Source: CAVZBW01 sp963773635 (GTDB taxonomy: Bacteria > Actinomycetota > Acidimicrobiia > Acidimicrobiales > RAAP-2). From it: 64,000 nt of DNA. Of the stretch, positions 63,414 through 64,000 are shown piece by piece (position 1 is the first letter of the stretch; each line of letters begins with the position of its first letter). The translations under genes and the position numbers were made by a program. The stretch spans positions 1,103,389-1,167,388 of the forward strand of contig CAVZBW010000002.1 in the NCBI GenBank assembly GCA_963773635.1. Direction: 5' to 3'. The notes beneath the pieces are model-generated. The model searched no databases, was not told the DNA's origin, and saw only the letters and a list, made by a program, of their open reading frames with translations.

Positions 63414-64000
63414 ATGCTGGACAGTCCCTCTAGCGGCCACCCTGCGATGTACGAGATGCGGCTCAGTCTCAGCGTGCTCGACCACCTCGGTTTGAACCTC
63501 TACAGCAACATCCCGGCGGTGATCTCGGAGGTCGTGGCCAACTCCTGGGATGCAGACGCCACTGAGGTCTCGATCGACATCGACCGGAGCGCGCGGCACG
63601 ATCACCGTTGATACCGGCATCGGGATGACCACGGCGGACCTGAACGATCGGTTCCTCTTCGTCGGTTACCGGCGGAGGGAGAACAACCCGGCGACCACTC
63701 CACGCAACCGACACGTGATGGGTCGCAAGGGCATCGGGAAGCTCTCGCTCTTTTCGCGATCGCCAAGACGATCGAGGTCGAGACGGCGAAGGACGGCACG
63801 GTGTCGGGTCTCGTTTTGCGCTCCGACGACATCCGAGCACAGATGACGTCGAGAAGGAGGGCGTCTACAACCCCGAGCCGATCGCTCCAGAGAACATCAC
63901 CGTCACACGGGGCACACGCATCGCGCTCTCCCCGAACTCCGGCTCAATCCAACGGAGGGCACGCTCAACGCACTCCGGCGTCGCCTGGCCCGCCGGTTCA
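63414..64000 (+). CDS. GHKL-fold (HSP90/MutL-like) ATPase, partial at the right edge
   Basis: ATG 63414 or 63447 begins MYEMRLSLSVLDHLGLNLYS. The Bergerat ATP site is visible across frames: NIPAVISEVVANSWDADATE (N box), TVDTGIGMTTADLNDRFLFV (G1), MGRKGIGKLSLF (G2). It then continues with IAKTIEVETAKDGTVSGLVL. At least two frameshifts occur. The gene runs off the window. It is divergent from the AbiE-DISARM operon with a 150-base shared promoter gap. Such ATPases are frequent in defence islands with C5 methylases and Vsr. Confidence 0.75.

Overview
The window is high-GC bacterial chromosome with an actinobacterial gene style: many GTG/TTG starts, 4-base ATGA/GTGA overlaps, a TIGR03086 mycothiol-type protein, an AfsR/BTAD regulator, an F420/NADP-reductase-like protein, an ECF-sigma/DGPF pair and ArsR-SRPBCC pairs. 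No rRNA gene, no complete tRNA and no CRISPR array is visible. Many genes carry one to several apparent 1-base frameshifts while conserved motifs continue in another frame. These look mostly like indel errors of a long-read assembly, although some genes are truly truncated. Coordinates of frameshifted genes span all their pieces.

Region 1 (1-13.4 kb) is a stress/envelope-flavoured block: DUF2252 protein, TMEM175-type channel, GH15 glucoamylase-like enzyme, two DUF1269-like proteins, a MalT-like LuxR regulator, a DUF1622 membrane protein and an aquaporin. A complete ISL3-family element (2469-3910) with terminal inverted repeats and an 8-bp target duplication sits inside the 5' end of the TMEM175 gene. 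A 75-bp palindromic element occurs twice, upstream of the DUF2252 gene and upstream of a small gene divergent from the LuxR regulator. TMEM175 and DUF1269 genes also occur twice, which suggests an old local duplication.

Region 2 (13.4-44.4 kb) is a mosaic of small housekeeping and resistance-type genes: a tyrosine recombinase, DinB-like proteins, methyltransferases, VOC and SRPBCC proteins, ArsR/TetR/XRE regulators with visible operator palindromes, ECF sigma plus DGPF, a FAD monooxygenase, pirin, and three ABC transporter sets (18.0-20.2, 31.9-35.2, 37.9-39.6 kb). A 1051-residue AfsR-like regulator is next to the third set. Several gene remnants (TMEM175, XRE, ECF sigma C-terminus, alcohol dehydrogenase) and a family of about 45-bp dispersed intergenic repeats lie between them.

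Region 3 (44.4-50.0 kb) is a MacAB-like export operon (lipoprotein, adaptor, ATPase, FtsX-type permease) divergent from a two-component system.

Region 4 (50.6-64 kb) looks like an integrated defence island. It begins at a 3' half of a tRNA-Met gene, a typical attachment-site scar. It then holds, all on the minus strand and mostly translationally coupled: AbiEi/AbiEii-type toxin-antitoxin, a C5-cytosine methyltransferase, a Vsr nuclease, and drmE-, drmA-, drmB- and drmC-like genes. This is a class 2 DISARM anti-phage system. A GHKL-ATPase gene starts divergently and runs off the right edge.
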